Below are positions 25,951-39,881 of a DNA stretch of 64,000 bases, piece after piece. The stretch comes from Anseranas semipalmata (taxonomy: Eukaryota; Chordata; Aves; Anseriformes; Anseranatidae), in NCBI GenBank assembly GCA_013399115.1, contig VXAA01003176.1, forward strand, positions 268,905-332,904, written 5' to 3'. Each line of letters starts with the position of its first letter. Positions within the stretch are counted from its first letter, which is position 1. The notes below the pieces were generated by a model. It saw nothing but the letters and a program-made list of their open reading frames with translations, was not told the DNA's origin and did no database searches. Both the position numbers and the translations under genes were made by a program.

Positions 25951-28900
25951 CCAGCACGCCTGCAGCGTAGATCTGTTCTGTACCAGTGGTTCCCAAACTG
26001 ATGTTAAGCCTCACATGAAGAAATCGGCAATATTCTGTGTTTCGCTAAAGCTTCTCTTCTCATATATTTCATGTGCTTTTTATTGCTTACAACTGGGGAA
26101 GACAGAATCCATGGCCAGCTACTGGGTAGACTGAGTACCTAGGCCTAGCTGCTGTACATACACATTCAATATATGTATATATTTCCCATTAACAGATTTT
26201 ATTCCTGATGAGCCAGAGGGGAAAACAGGATGAGGCTGTTGGGGCTGCTTATGCGAGTGCTGAGTGTTCCTGTGTTGTGCGTTGTGTACGTGTGTTTGTG
26301 CATGTGCCTGGTGGGAATATGTGCACAGCATTGCAACCAGTTCGACTTGGTGGCATGGAGCTGCAGCAGCCTTGCCTCCACTGGACAGCTGGATTTGGCA
26401 GCCCCTAACAGCATATAAATACATATACAGATCTATAAATTATGCATGTCTGCAAGTGTGCACACATACTTTTCCCCAAATTTTTAATCATTCCAGTATT
26501 TTAGTTCAAAATCTGTCAGAAGATTACACAATCACGGCACAGAAGGCTCAGAAATTACTGCCTATCCAAAGATATGATAAACTCACTATTTGGAATAACT
26601 TTCCCTGCCACAACTATGAAGGAAATTTTTTCAGGCACTATAATATGATCTGTGCCTGGATTCTGAGTTTATTGGACACCACCCACAGAAAGATTTGAGT
26701 AGCCAAACTACTCTGCTGTTAATATAACTACTTTATATCTTACTTGAAAAGAAGTTATCATCATTATGACAAAAATATTCACATTTTTCATTTCGTAACT
26801 TTACTTATAAAGCTTCTCATGCATCTTCTTTTTATTTATGTACATACATCTCCTGACTTTTATATCTTGGTTTTATGTTTTACAACTTTCACTGGTATTT
26901 CTCAGTCATTGGACAGCTTTTTCTTCTATAAATTTGACAAATGTCTGTGCACACAAGAAAAATCAGATGTGTCATTTCTTTAATAGGTACTAAACATTCT
27001 CTGTCAGAGTTCTCTCACTCAATTTCCAATGGTGTTGTTTTTATTGTTTGGATGATTTCCTTCCTATAAGTACATTAGAATGTCAGTTTTTACTTTCAAA
27101 ACCATTTCAAAGGTTGATTTAAAGCATGCCACATCCAGTATCTTCCCCTCCCCTCCCTGATAATTCATCATTCATTTTTTGACTTTTTTGGAGGAGGATG
27201 GGGGGGGGGGGGCATTTTGGCATTTTAAATGCATTTTCCATTAACGTACACCTCATATAACAAAGGTCTGAGTCAAAATGCTCCTAAAGTCAGTATAAGT
27301 ATGACACAGTCTCTCTAAATTCATCCCTGTCCAGATAGGGATGAAAGCCTGCTTCCAGGAGCGGATGTCCCTAAAGATCTTCTTGCTCCAAACTGGCATA
27401 AGGAGAAGTGGGACCAAAGGCTACTGTCACCTTCTGGGATTTCCTGAGGGTTAGTGGCACAGCTCTGGATAATTTCTCTATGCCTAATCCCCTGATCCAG
27501 CCCACCTGAGGGAGTAGTACTCTTCCTTCTGTGTCTATTGATGACTTGGGACACTTTGGCTGATGTTTCACAGGGGATAGAGGGGAAGGCAAGAGTAGTC
27601 ATACTCATCTGGATCACCTAACTCATTGCAATAATAACATGAGGCTGGTTACACATAGCCACCTTTTCCCTGTATCAGGTAGGCCAAAAAAGGTACTAAA
27701 GTTAGTACAGTACCAACAAAAGCAACATCTGATGCCCAAATTGTTAGAACTGGCAGGTAAAGGTTTGGGACCCAGCAGACTTAAGCGGAGATCTCTTACA
27801 CACAGGAGCTAGTAGATCTCCACTCCGCTTTAAGTGTGGAGGCTTATTAGTCCCAAGTGACTTATTAGGAAAGCGACAGCAGAATTGATGTATAACACAG
27901 TAGATTTACTAAAAGAAGTAAAAACAGTCATTATTATTTGAATAGTTGGGTCTGAACTGTGCACACACAGGAGACAAGTTGATAGCTTTGCTAGACTAAG
28001 CTTGCACACAGAAAGGAGAACAGACCTAAAAGTTTCTGAGCCACCACTGCTACCAATGAATATTGTAATCGTGCACTGGTTTAAGAACTAGTAAATTTAA
28101 GTATCAGTCATGGCTGAAAAAGAAGCATTCCATTCACTCAGTACCTTATTAGCACTACATGATTTTTTGACATATTGCATACATTAACCTTTATGCTAAA
28201 AGACTGAGTTAGTTTTACACAAGAATAATCTTATAATAACGACTGTTTGACTAAATTTAACACTTGGCTCATCTCTCTGTGTGATTAAAGGTTTTTAACC
28301 TCTTTTGTTAAAGGATTTTTTTTGGCCAATGGCTTTTCATACCTCTTTTCAAACAGGTGGTGATAAACATTTAGAAAAAGATGGACATGAAAGCTTACCA
28401 CTACAAAAATCAGACTATACTCCGCATTTCTGAAGCCATGTGAGCTCTCACTGTACATGATGATTAGCCTTCATTAAAACAGAAAATTCCAGAGAGGACT
28501 TGCATGGTGCCAAAAAATAAATAAATAAATACAGAACTAGTAGCATAGTAGCATCACTAGAGCTGATTAATGTTATTTTTTGTGGATAATTTCAACTGGT
28601 GTAGGAAACGAAATAATTGGAATTTTAACTTCTGCATTATTTACTGTAAATTAAGAACCTGAAAGTATCTACTAAACACACAAAGCTTCACATGAAAGCT
28701 ACTAGCTATCATTTATATTTAGTGTCAATAAATCTTGCCTGGACAACACAGAGCATCCTTGGATTAATAAAAAAAAAAAAAAAAGGCTGATTGAGACACA
28801 CTTATGCCACTATTTTCAGCCTCATAACTTTTACTATAAAAGTCTTCACTACAAACAAGACTACAGAAGTGTTAGAGGTACAAATACAGAGATGGAAGTA

Positions 28901-30320
28901 GCTGATACTATATTTACAGATTTGCTTTGTTTCAGTCAGGGTTAAGACAATAATTTCAAATGGATTTTGTATGCACAAGAAAACTGTGTGCATGCTAGAG
29001 GCAGCATTTTATCTGAGTGAAACCAATCAGACGTAATAAATGGTGGAGGAAGTGACACGACTTACAGCAATCATCTTTGATGTTGTAAATCTGTGTAACG
29101 GTCTCATATAAACCATCTCTTAACTTCAAAAACTAAGCAGAAAGAAGAAGAAATTCAGAAAATATAAAGTAGAAATTTGAATTGCATATCAAAATATGGC
29201 AAATAGAGAGAAGGGTACACATTTTGTTGTTTTTCTTGGTTATAAAAGCTGAAGAGGTAAATAGATACATGCTATGCACACCAAAGAGAAAAGAATGGAA
29301 AGCCAATGCTAGAAATATCGGGCTAGCAGAAACAGTAGAAATCTGAAGTTTTGGCATTTAATTTACCACAAAAGATGATAGGTAACAAAGATTCAGAAAA
29401 AAAGGGAGAACTCTGCATTTGTTTTCTATTTCTGAATTATATTCTGCCAATCTGAATTTTTAAAGAGAATATGTATATGGTGTGAAAAAGTTAATCTGGA
29501 AATTTCCCTTTTCAACAGTAAAGTTTATGTCAGAAAACATAACCATATTTAATACGAGTAAGGGCAATTGATAAACCACTACTTCCAGTAATTCCATAAT
29601 CTATCTTGAACTTCCTTACAGTTCAGCTTTCTATTCCTCTATCCCATTTTCTCTTTCAGAACTCCTGCCTTTGACTTAACTATGAACAGACATTGTAATT
29701 TTTAGGAAGATGTCAGTGTCACAGTCTGCCTTAGAATGAAAGAGAGAGATCTTAAACATGTTGTTGCAGAAGGGGGAGGGGGAATATGCAGTTGCTGAGC
29801 ATTTATTTTATTTCTTAAAAGTGAGAAGTGTGCATGGTATAAATAAGCATTACTCTGAAGGATATATACTTAATTTTCCGTCCTAGTGCCTTGAGGGCAT
29901 TGTTCCCCTAAATGTTGTACCAGAAGCAGGTAGTTTTCAGAACTGTATTTTCTATGCTAAGGAACACAAGAGCAGCTTTAGATTGAAAAAAACATCAGGG
30001 ATGTTCACATCCCACTTGTACTTTAAAAGCAGAGAAATACCTAAATGCAAGCTAAAGCTTAGTGGAGGCCCACATACAAGTGAATCACTTGGCATTCACT
30101 GCTTTAAAACATTCTTTAACACGTTTTTACAAACAGTAAGTCTGAAGGAAAAAAAAAGACTCTGAATGATTCTACTACACACCACAAGGTAGCAGCAAAG
30201 CATAAAAGGAAAGACTAAAAGGTAGCCACTAAAAGCCATAGGGGAGAGGGCAGGAGGGAAGAAATAAATAGAGAAGCTTAACAATTTTGATAGATTCCCC
30301 ACAGCCCAATTACATCCACG
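25951..30320. other. Non-coding DNA, no gene recognised
   Basis: Includes a degenerate TG-rich stretch (26268-26325), a poly-G run (27201-27212), an imperfect two-state hairpin (27780-27841), a short (AAAT)n at 28514-28531 and a poly-A run (about 28768-28784). Overlapping minus-strand frames at 27321-27617 are slightly GC-richer than their surroundings but match no family I know. Otherwise featureless. Confidence 0.7.
27780..27841. repeat. Imperfect nested inverted repeat
   Basis: CTTAAGCGG plus AGATCT at 27780-27794 pairs with AGATCT and CCGCTTTAAG at 27814-27834, with a 6-nt bulge on the right side. The right arm can alternatively pair CTCCAC (27818-27823) with GTGGAG (27836-27841). The two stems exclude each other. 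No function is known. Confidence 0.7.
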
Positions 30321-30326
30321 TACAAA

Positions 30327-30500
30327 CGCAAGGAGGTCTAATTTGATTTAAATTACTTATTGGGCAGAAAAAAGGTTGAAGTTATATTTGCATACAATTT
30401 TAATTAGCCAATGAGCTCCTCCTTTTCTTGCCAAATCCTTGGTTTTATCAGTTCATTGTGTTCAGCAGCCTAGCTAAGATATCATCATCATCGCTGATCA
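30327..30500. promoter_or_regulatory. Possible conserved non-coding/enhancer-like block
   Basis: Within about 170 bp there is an octamer-type ATTTGCAT (POU factors), TTTAATTAG (homeodomain core TAATTA), a CCAAT word directly after it, and a CATCATCATCGCTGATCA stretch. The local sequence is more varied than the surrounding AT-rich DNA. Such clustering is common in developmental enhancers in gene deserts, but all these words are short and AT-rich, so chance is possible. Conservation across birds cannot be seen from here. Confidence 0.25.
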
Positions 30501-30886
30501 CTGGGCGTGAAAAATCATATATTGGTGGTTAGGACTGACCATATCAAGCATGTTTATTGCTGTATTTTGGTGGGTTTCTCTCTCCCTCCCTGCAATTCAG
30601 AGAGCAGGAAAAGTAATCCTACTCCATTTTAACAGTTTATGATCCACAGATCATTTCACTGTTTCCAGGGCTTCAAAGTGCATTCAAAGTTGCACTCATT
30701 AAGACTTTTAGTTATTTATCTCTGTCTGTTACTCTGTTACTGCTACTCAAGGTAACCAAAATTAGATGAACCTTGCAGACCTGCTCCAGATGGGTACTTT
30801 TTTGTCCCCAGTTAATAGCATTTGCTTACAGACAATGATGACAACCCTTGATGCCTGAACATCTCGCATTCAAATTGCACATCTAG

Positions 30887-30900
30887 CCACCAGGTGGCAG
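30887..30900 (+). promoter_or_regulatory. CTCF-like motif (plus strand)
   Basis: The plus strand reads CCACCAGGTGGCAG, matching every position of the CTCF core consensus CCASYAGRKGGCRS. It is embedded in AT-rich DNA, preceded by TAG. It points away from the weaker minus-strand match at 22184-22197, giving a divergent pair about 8.7 kb apart. Occupancy is inferred from the motif only. Confidence 0.6.
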
Positions 30901-31258
30901 ATACTCCCCATCAGAATGACAGCTAATATTACGATTCAGAAATATTTCAAATACTAAATGAGTTTCTAAGGTTTGTCAGCTCTGTTTTAGTTTTTGTTAG
31001 ACATGTTATTCTGTCTACATACATTAATATCCTGTCTGATTGGACAGGACAGAATATTTTCTTACTCTTTTCAAATGAAACTTCTTAACACTTTTGTGAC
31101 TGCTCTGAATAACTTCAGTCAAAACACTATTCCCATATAAATGTGTGTCATAACATTGACTCATTAACACAAAAGTAGAATGGGAGCTATAAATGAGAAG
31201 GTTTCCTTGTTTAAAACAAGAAAAAAAAAAAAAAAGCCAGTATCTGCATTTTTAAAAA

Positions 31259-31281
31259 GAGAGAGAGAGAGAGAGAGAGAA
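31259..31281. repeat. (GA)n microsatellite
   Basis: About eleven uninterrupted GA units, followed by a few GAAA units and preceded by a 15-nt poly-A run at 31221-31235. Likely length-variable. Confidence 0.95.
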
Positions 31282-34200
31282 AGAAAGAATTCTTGACAAA
31301 ACATAGATGTTAATATAGTGCTCAAAGTCTGCTAACTGCTCCTGAAGCCTATGCTCATGGATATATTTGCCATTTTTATAGTATGATTGCTCAATAAATC
31401 ACGATTTCTAATTTCTAATGCTGTGTGTATCATCTAGCTAGCAGAACAAATGGCTGGTCCTTTCCCGAGGTGATTACTCACTCATGTAATTATTTTGTTA
31501 AAGATGGGAATGGGAATTGGGTGAAAATTATGAAGTTACAGATATGTAAAGACACAATCTGCCACAGATTGCTATTACTAATATACATAGCAGAACTTTG
31601 AGAAACTGAATATATGCTATAGTCACAAAACTTCTCTCAGGCAAGTAGGTCCTAAATCATAGTAAGACATAAATCCTCTCTCAGAAATTTCTGCAGATAT
31701 ATCAAGTATATACTGCAGAAGACCTGCAGTACAATCTTCTGATAATGAGCTTTTATTTTCTTCACTACCTTCCGTTTTCCAAGTGCTTTCACAGATATCT
31801 GGCATCAAAGCTATTATTATGACAGCACAGTTGGCAAACAAAAGCTTCCTGGTCAAGCAGACAAAAAAAAATAAATCTTAGCTTCCAAAACAAAACTGAT
31901 TCTGGCAAACAAATCACAACAGACTAGAGACAAAGGCACAAAAAGGTATTTTCCTTCTCATCCTGCTGTTGTACATTCTGAAACACCTGTCTTTTGGGTA
32001 ACTCTTCTCCAAGATTTCATCTGTACTCAGCACCACAATGTTAAAGCAATGATCAGCCACTATGAGCGAGAGAAAAACTGAGCGCCAAACACGTGTTGAA
32101 GATACAAGGGGCAGGTTTCTCACTATTCTTTTTCATTCCTGTTTCCCACAGCTTGCCAAGTGAAATGCTTCACTGATACCCTGCACAGTGAAATAATCAA
32201 GATAAGATGTGACATGAACTATCTTCCGATGTTCCAGTATTTCTACAAATTGAAGAAATGTTTAATTTTCTGTTTTTCTTTCTTGAATATTCAGAAAAAA
32301 AAAATGTGAACTTTATTCAACCATGATTGACAGAGCCACATAATCAGAACTAGCTCAGCATTTCTTAGTCCTCATAAGAGCAGGAAAGAAAGTGGAAATC
32401 CTCTATCTATTCACACAATATCAATATAATATGTACTGGGATTCACTGTCAATTTATTTACACACGCACACAAAACCACCATAAGGGAATAAAAACTTTT
32501 ACTGTAAGTCTTCCTACAGCAGTTTGAACTGGTTTTTGGCTGAAGTGTGTTAGGAACATTTTCACTGCAACTATTCACTATTTATTATTCATGGTACGGA
32601 CAGCTGAAAGGTTTTTGAGTAATACATTATGGAAGAATTTATCACTAGTGTTTGCTGAATTACTTACTTAGAACCTTTTTGGTAAGATTTGTCTTACAAA
32701 TATAGGCAACAATTTAAAGTGGAAAGGATTGGCTGAAATAACTAGTGGGGGGACACAAACATAGCAAATTAGTTATCCTTTAGGTAATCAAATTATATTC
32801 ATCTCTTGAGGTTCATAAGGGACAGAAACCACATTGCTCACTGAAGAAGTGATATTGCTCTACTCTCTCAGCTACTCAATTCAGCAACACATATCATCTC
32901 AAACTTTTTGGGCTTACAGAGCAATATATTACCTTTACATTTACACTAAGCCATGAATCAGTAATGAGCTGCATTTGTTTATTTAGATGTTTGTATCTAG
33001 CGTTTGATCACGTGCAATTTTGTAACAGGAAGTTCAGGTAGGAAGACATTTCACAAGGAATGGTTCTTCACACTGAAAGTTAGGAAACGGTTTTACCTTT
33101 TGTTGAAACAAGTCATTTCTAAGTAGAGATATCCCAAGTTCTGTCAAAGCGATGCTTGGATTTCCAGATGAAAAACACATTTCTCAGTTTATTTAAGAGG
33201 GTGTCAAGCTCTTTTTTTTTTTTCCTCCTGAAACATATAGAAGGAAATACATTTTGGAAAGGAGAAGATATTTTTTCTGGATCTTTTGAAAGTTTCCAGG
33301 GAAGGTTTTGCTATAAAATTCCACATGCATAAGCCAGGATATGAAGTGGTCCTCCCCCAGTACACAGCCTGAGATACAATAAATTGAATGACAGAATCTC
33401 CAAATAAGTGCATTAAGGACTTCTCCATAACGTCAGTTAAATTCTAGAGCCCAAACCCTGCTTAATCAAAAGGATCTCTCTTGTCTTTGCTGATGTCTTC
33501 TATAAAGAAGTACAAATATGGTGTCAATTTGAATGTTGCATTCAAATAGTTCGTTTGGGTTTTACTTAATCTGGCATAAGTATAGCGTGGTTTTAAAGAT
33601 AACTAGTCTCAGTTATCTCATCATGTGTGAAATTCAAGAACTGGAACACTTAGTGTAAATCGATTTGCTAGCAAGTGTCTAACTTCCCAGTATATCTTAC
33701 AAAACTTTCAAAGGGTAGGAGTATGCATCCCTAAAGAAATTATGCAGAGGGGGCTGTGGAAACTAGTTAAGAAAATGCAGCTAAATTATCATTCATTGCA
33801 TCTCTCCCTCCAAACATGTAATTACCATGAATCACTATTTTTAGTGATGCAGTTTATGACTTGTCCTGGTCAAAGAACAGAAAGCTTGTTTAAAGTATGT
33901 TTTGGGTATTCTGGCACCATCGTAATTCACATAATGCCACCAGGTGTTTGGTGACATTAGAAAGGCATATCCAATGTTAAAGGTTAGGAAGGAAGGAAAA
34001 GTTGATATTCACTCTGTATATTTCTTGGGACTCATGATTTTATCCACCAATAGGAAACTCATTTGAAGATTAAATTGGTGGTCACGTTAACTCAGATGTT
34101 TGGCAGATATTCTACCAGCTGGAGATTACTTACTAACAGCCATATTCCTATCATTCAGCTGTTGAAAATTAGAAGTAAGTTGCCCATTCTCATTCATTCT

Positions 34201-34296
34201 GCTCAATTTCCTTTCATGAAATACTGAAATCCAAAAGTACTAGATTTTGAAGTCTCTGACATGACCAAAGGTGATTAGATGAAGTCATATCTATAT

Positions 34297-34340
34297 TAAA
34301 AATAATAAAATAAAATAAAATAAATAAAATAAAAAAAAAA
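34297..34340. repeat. (AAAAT)n/(AAAT)n tract
   Basis: AAAAT and AAAT units mixed, ending in a run of A. It is a simple repeat with no attached element body. Confidence 0.93.
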
Positions 34341-36630
34341 TCCTCATTCCAAGCATGTTGGGCCTGGACAGAAGTAGATCCAAAAGTTCCAGAAAGTCAG
34401 CAAATCTGAAAGTGCTGTAGCAGCTTAGGAACATATGGGCCAGCCCATAGGTGTTATTCTTGGGACTCTCCCCAAAGAGTCCGATGTCAAAGGCTTTCGA
34501 AAATATATATATATAGTTTTTAATTGGAATATACCAAAATAGAAACGTCTGAATAAACATGACTCTGAAATTAAAAGTATTTTCTTGGTGTTCATAACTT
34601 ATTTTATAGCTTGCAAAGCTACACATTTTAAACTATATTTTTAAACTGCTATTTTTGAAACTACAAATTTAAAAATACTCTCATCAACATCCAGGTGTTT
34701 GCTTGAATATTCCTGCGTAGTATGACCCCAAAGATGAAAGTGATCATGCATAACTGTGCAAATTTTACAAAAAGAATTCCTGTTGTCTTATTTAGCATAT
34801 GAATAACTTTTAAAAGAAAATCATTTATTAGATATCTGTCAGTTTCTGTAATAAAACTATGGGATATAAGCTGTATTTGTGGCCCCACTAAACAGATTTT
34901 TTTTCTTTTTAATGTGTTGGCTTTTTGTTTGTTTTTTGTTTGTTTGTTTTTACAGAGCAGCCAGCAGATGGTCACAATTTTCAGCCATTACAGCTTGACC
35001 TGACCTAGCCTTGCTCAAATAAAATAATGATCTTCTGAAGGATTATTACTGAGTCTCTCTCTTATCATTCAACTAGATGTTGCTCACAGCACCAGTCCTC
35101 CCTGCTGCTGAGACTGATCCTTGTGTATAACTATGCAGAAAATGAGCTTCTTTAATAGAAATTACACTTTATCTTTGTTTTATTACCACTATATTATGGC
35201 TAAAGCACATAATGAGAGCATACTAGTGAACTTGTTAGGCTTAAATTTGCAAAAACATACCTAATATTTTGTAGCAAAGATTAGAAAATGACTTCAGAGG
35301 ACAATTTTAAAAGCTAGAAGACGGCCCAGATTAACCTTCTGATCTCACTAGTGTTTCTTTAAATAAAAAGAGGTCAGGATTTTAAAGGGCACTCAGCACC
35401 TACTGTGTCCATTAAACAGGATGAGAAGTGCTGAACATCTCAAAAAAAAACCAAAACACATATTTAAGCATTAGTTTAAAAACTTTAGTCCAGGCATCCA
35501 GCTTTTAAAATTCTGGTTAGGCTTCTTAATATACATGGTTAAATAAAGTGCTATTTTTGTCTTTTTTCCTATAAAGAAATCCATTTCACTCACAGATATA
35601 TCCCTCCAAAACCTTTAAAATGTATGGCAGAAAGTGCCCCATTATTTACATACCCCAGCAATCCTATTCCCTTACAAGCACGAGCACACAACAGAAACAT
35701 CTTTTGAATGCACTGGCAAAGTAAATCCTTTCAGAGGCAGAAGGCAGGCTTTCTAACAGGCGTGCAGACAGATGTGGTCCTGCATATCTCTCCAAAACAG
35801 TCAGACTGCTACAGGTCTATTTACAGTGGATCCATCCAAGTGAAGAAGAGCATCTGCATGAGGTGAATCCTACTGAACTCAGTTACTACATACTATCCAT
35901 TCATATAAAGAAAAACCTATAAACACCAGATCATTTTAAATTCAATATTAATAGCAATGGCTGCTTTGCAGTCCTCACTATCTGTCATACCAGGCTCCAT
36001 GTATTTTTTCTACAATGTCATATTCTTTTTCTGCCAAATAAAAAATGCTTTTTGTTCCCCTCATAGGAACTGCATTCTGCCTCAAAACATGAAAAAACAC
36101 TAACAGCTTAACACTCGGATATTTAATGGGTTTTCTGACACCAACTGCACACACACACAAACCTCAGCTTTGAACTAGTTCATGTATTACTGGTCTCACT
36201 TTACACGTAGCAAAGCTGTCTTATGTCGTTTGCATATTTTTCTAGAAGATTGTTTGGTTTCTTTGTATTTGGTGCTATCAACAGTACTGAAAATTTATTC
36301 TAGAGCACAAATTGCAAGAGTTTTATTTCTGTGACAGATTATAAAACATCTGAGTATCTTTCAAGAATGTCTAAACAAGTTAAAAGTTGGATGTGGAAGA
36401 AGTCTGTCAGAAAATCCTGGAAGAGACTTGGTATTTTGTATTATGTTGCTACCTCTATTTTCTTCTCTCCTTTCAAGATCTAAGAAGAAGATACTACTGA
36501 AAGTGTTCTAAGTAAGTTTTGCCATAATAGGAACATTCCAGTAGCTAAGGAATGGCTTGGAGAAAACAAAGGGACTTTCATTTCATCAGTAAGTGGCTAC
36601 AGAGAACTGGAGATGAAAGCAAAATGGATT

Positions 36631-36655
36631 AAAACAAAACAAAACAAAACAAAAA
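36631..36655. repeat. (AAAAC)n microsatellite
   Basis: Five AAAAC units in tandem. A similar shorter tract occurs at about 45283-45304. Confidence 0.95.
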
Positions 36656-39600
36656 CGCTGTGGGAGATCCATGGGCTTTTGCAGTTAATGGCACCTTGTC
36701 TCACTAAGCACACGTCACCCAGCAATTCCACACCAGCCACGAGCCTGCAGTTCTCACATAACGCAGTTCCCAGTACTTGAAAAACCTAGAGAGAGCCCAA
36801 GATTTTTCTTCTTCCATTTCTCTGCACTTCCTACTCCCTTCAGTTTGTCTGAGGCAATACATCCAAAACAGATGGCCAGTTCTTCAAAACACCAGACCAC
36901 CTCTCCTATCCTCAAGAATCACCGGGCTCTGATTTGCAAGAAGCACATATTTTCTGCCTACTGCAGGTATGTCTAACTGGCATAAATTCTGGGAAAGCTG
37001 GAGGGGACCTGTTGTATAGGTCTTCTGGACAGCTAAAGAATGACAAAGACACTTTTAAGTCCATGGCTCCCTATGTACTTTTGTTTTATGGCATGCTGTA
37101 GAGAGTGGTTGTAATTAAAACAATGCTCTTTGATAAGGTAGCAGTGGTAACAGATGTTATCATAACATCCCCTATTTAGAGTCTCAATATTTGCTCTCAC
37201 GCCTTAGAAACTCGAGTTCACACCGACTTAAAACAAAAAGCAAAACCCAAACCACCCCCACACCACCCTTTCTCCTCCTTCTCCCCACCCTCTCAGCATA
37301 GATGACAATTTTGTTCGTGTCTCATTATTTAGCTGTAATAATTAAAGCTTCCTATGACCCTGACCTGTAGTATAATTTATACGGTCAATGCTTTCAAGTT
37401 TACTGGTAAATCTGCAGCGGCTTACTATTATTTGCTTGTTCATAAACAACTACTGAAGTAACTGAAGTATTAAATGAACACAAACCATAAACCTGGAAGT
37501 CAGATCCATTTAGAATCCCACTTCTTGAGCTAAGTACTCATTAAAAGAGCACGGGTAGAAACAGGGGTATCTCCTGGTCTTTCATCATAGTTAACATGTT
37601 GAGTCTTTCTTCTGAAGTGAAAATATGGCTTTAGGACATTCCTATCATACTCTTGTTTCAGATAATAAATGTTAATATTCTGCTTCTGTGTTTTGCTCTT
37701 TTTAATGTTATCAGCATAACTGCTAGAAACCAATCATTTTAAAACTTACAGAAGTTTTAATATTCTTGTCACTGGTGGGAAAAGTGTCAGGATACCATCT
37801 ATAAAAAGTACTTATTTATGGCGCTTCTATATTTATGGCTCTGTAGCAATGCACACTAAAAAAATAACCATGCACAGAATATTAAATTGACTTTAAAACT
37901 TACAGAAATACTATTCCTTAGAAGAGGCTGTTTGGAGGCCTTCTCAAAATGATTTTTAGTTAGAAAAGTGGATTTGTTAAAACCTACAATTTTGTCAGTG
38001 ATAAGGCACTCCTTTCGTGAGAAAAGGACAGGAATTATTAAACCTATGCTCTCTCAATATGTGACATAACTACTCAGCTATTAGATACATTGGGATGGTT
38101 TGCATGCCTGTATTTTCCCCTTTAAACTACACAAGAAGACAAAGGATTTGATTTCTGTTGGTATGGATTGAAAAAAAAAAAAAAAGCTGTCAAGATATCT
38201 CAGAAGTGTTTGCAGCCCTCTGTTTGAGCTGCAGTGCTAGTAATACTGCTGGGCTTCCACAGCACGAGCAGCTTTTCATAGGCCTTCCCTAAAAATAAGG
38301 ATGTTCTTCCACAGTGAAAAATTACATATTTCATAATTTCCACATATAAAACCATTGAAAAGACAGAAAACAAGGGCTGTTTTCACACACAGCTACAATT
38401 AAAAGATTTTGAATGTACACGTAAGATTTATAACGGGATCAATATGCAAACAACTCCCCACAGTTTCTGGTACTGCTTGATATACCTTTAAGGTACAGTC
38501 TTCCAGCGTAGATCCGCTTTATCAATTTAATGTTCCTGTCTCAATTTGTCACAGTTCTGATGTGGCGTAGTTTTGTATTAGAGCCTACTGCAGAGCTGAG
38601 CTGTGTGAATAATGGATTTTTCATTGTGCTGGCTGAACCAAAAAAAAGTGTCTCTGATCAAATAGAATACTTCCTTTTCTGTTTTTGTTTGTTCTCGGTT
38701 TTTATTGCTGATATTTTCCTCTATTAAGTGAGTTTCTGAATAATTTAAGTTATCAAAACATGAATACTTTGGCTTAAAAAAATTACAACACTTTTCTTCC
38801 CCTAAAATATTCAACAGTTTAGTTAGGGATTTATATTAATAAGTACTTTGTCTGGTTTTATTGCTGAGAAAGCTTTTCTTTTCATGTCATTTGATCAAGC
38901 TCTTGGCATATGTAGACAGACAAAAACTATTCAGCTTCCAGTAATATCTGTTGCTATAAGGTACAATTTTTTGGACAACATCTCTATGGTAAGTTTATTT
39001 TTGTTTCCTTTTCTTATCTATTATCCAGACAAAGACAAATAAGTTGTACACATTTAGCTTTCCAATTTGTTTTGTATGCATGGCAATAGTTTTTAATTAA
39101 ATCCTTTTTCTCCTTCAGATTTAGAACCCTATTCTTGGACCAGTTTAGAACTGGGTGGTACAAGATAGCAGAACATATTCTCTTGACAAAATGGAGAAAA
39201 CAAAAACAACTTAAAAATACAAACACAAATGTCAAATACATTCTCTATAATTTCTGGGAACAATCGAGAAAGAACTATTATCCAAACATAGTCGCTTCAT
39301 ACTGATGACACTAAGAATAAGAGCATATTATTTCATATATTGACTGAGTTGCAAATAAACACTTTAAGCAGGGAGATTAGAAGACTGGGTGTTATTTTCT
39401 CTTTCTCACCCCCTTTATTTTTCCAGATTCTGAATACTCAAAAGCTGGGAAAAGTGGAAATGAGTGATATCAGGACTAGAACTATGCATTTTTGTCAAAT
39501 AATTCATGTATTCTTTCCTCTTGCAGTCACATACAAGCCTTCCTTCATTTTTTTTAGATGCTTCAGTAAAATTAAGCTTTCAAAAATCCAGCATTTCCAG

Positions 39601-39811
39601 TTTTTTTCACAAAAATTAAAGAGAGCAGTGGCTTCTCTCATCTTGGGAAAAATCCATTCAAATCCCTGTTAGAGGGATTAGAAGGAAGAAGCGATGTTAG
39701 CCCTGCAATTTCCCACATCCCAGGAAGTTTCCCAGCCACTGGGCATTGGCACTACTTATACCAACTCATAGCCGCTGTTAAGCAGAGTCCCTCTGTTTTC
39801 AGAATCCTAGT

Positions 39812-39881
39812 CTGTGTGTGTATATATACACATTGTGTATATATACATTGTGTATATGTATATATATATATATACACACAG
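39812..39881. repeat. TG/TA complex repeat with hairpin potential
   Basis: Begins CTGTGTGTGTATATATAC and ends with a TA run into TATACACACAG, so the ends can pair. In between, a 16-nt CATTGTGTATATATA-like unit is repeated about twice. It is an alternating purine-pyrimidine microsatellite that probably expanded by slippage. Confidence 0.9.

Noticed and set aside
27700..27920. Possible LTR suggested by TGTTAGAAC and the nearby hairpin
   Set aside because: No matching second LTR, primer-binding site, polypurine tract or terminal TG...CA pair with a target-site duplication could be found.
33931..33950. CCACCAGGTG, partial CTCF-like word
   Set aside because: The 3' half of the motif (GGCRS) is absent, reading TTTGG instead.
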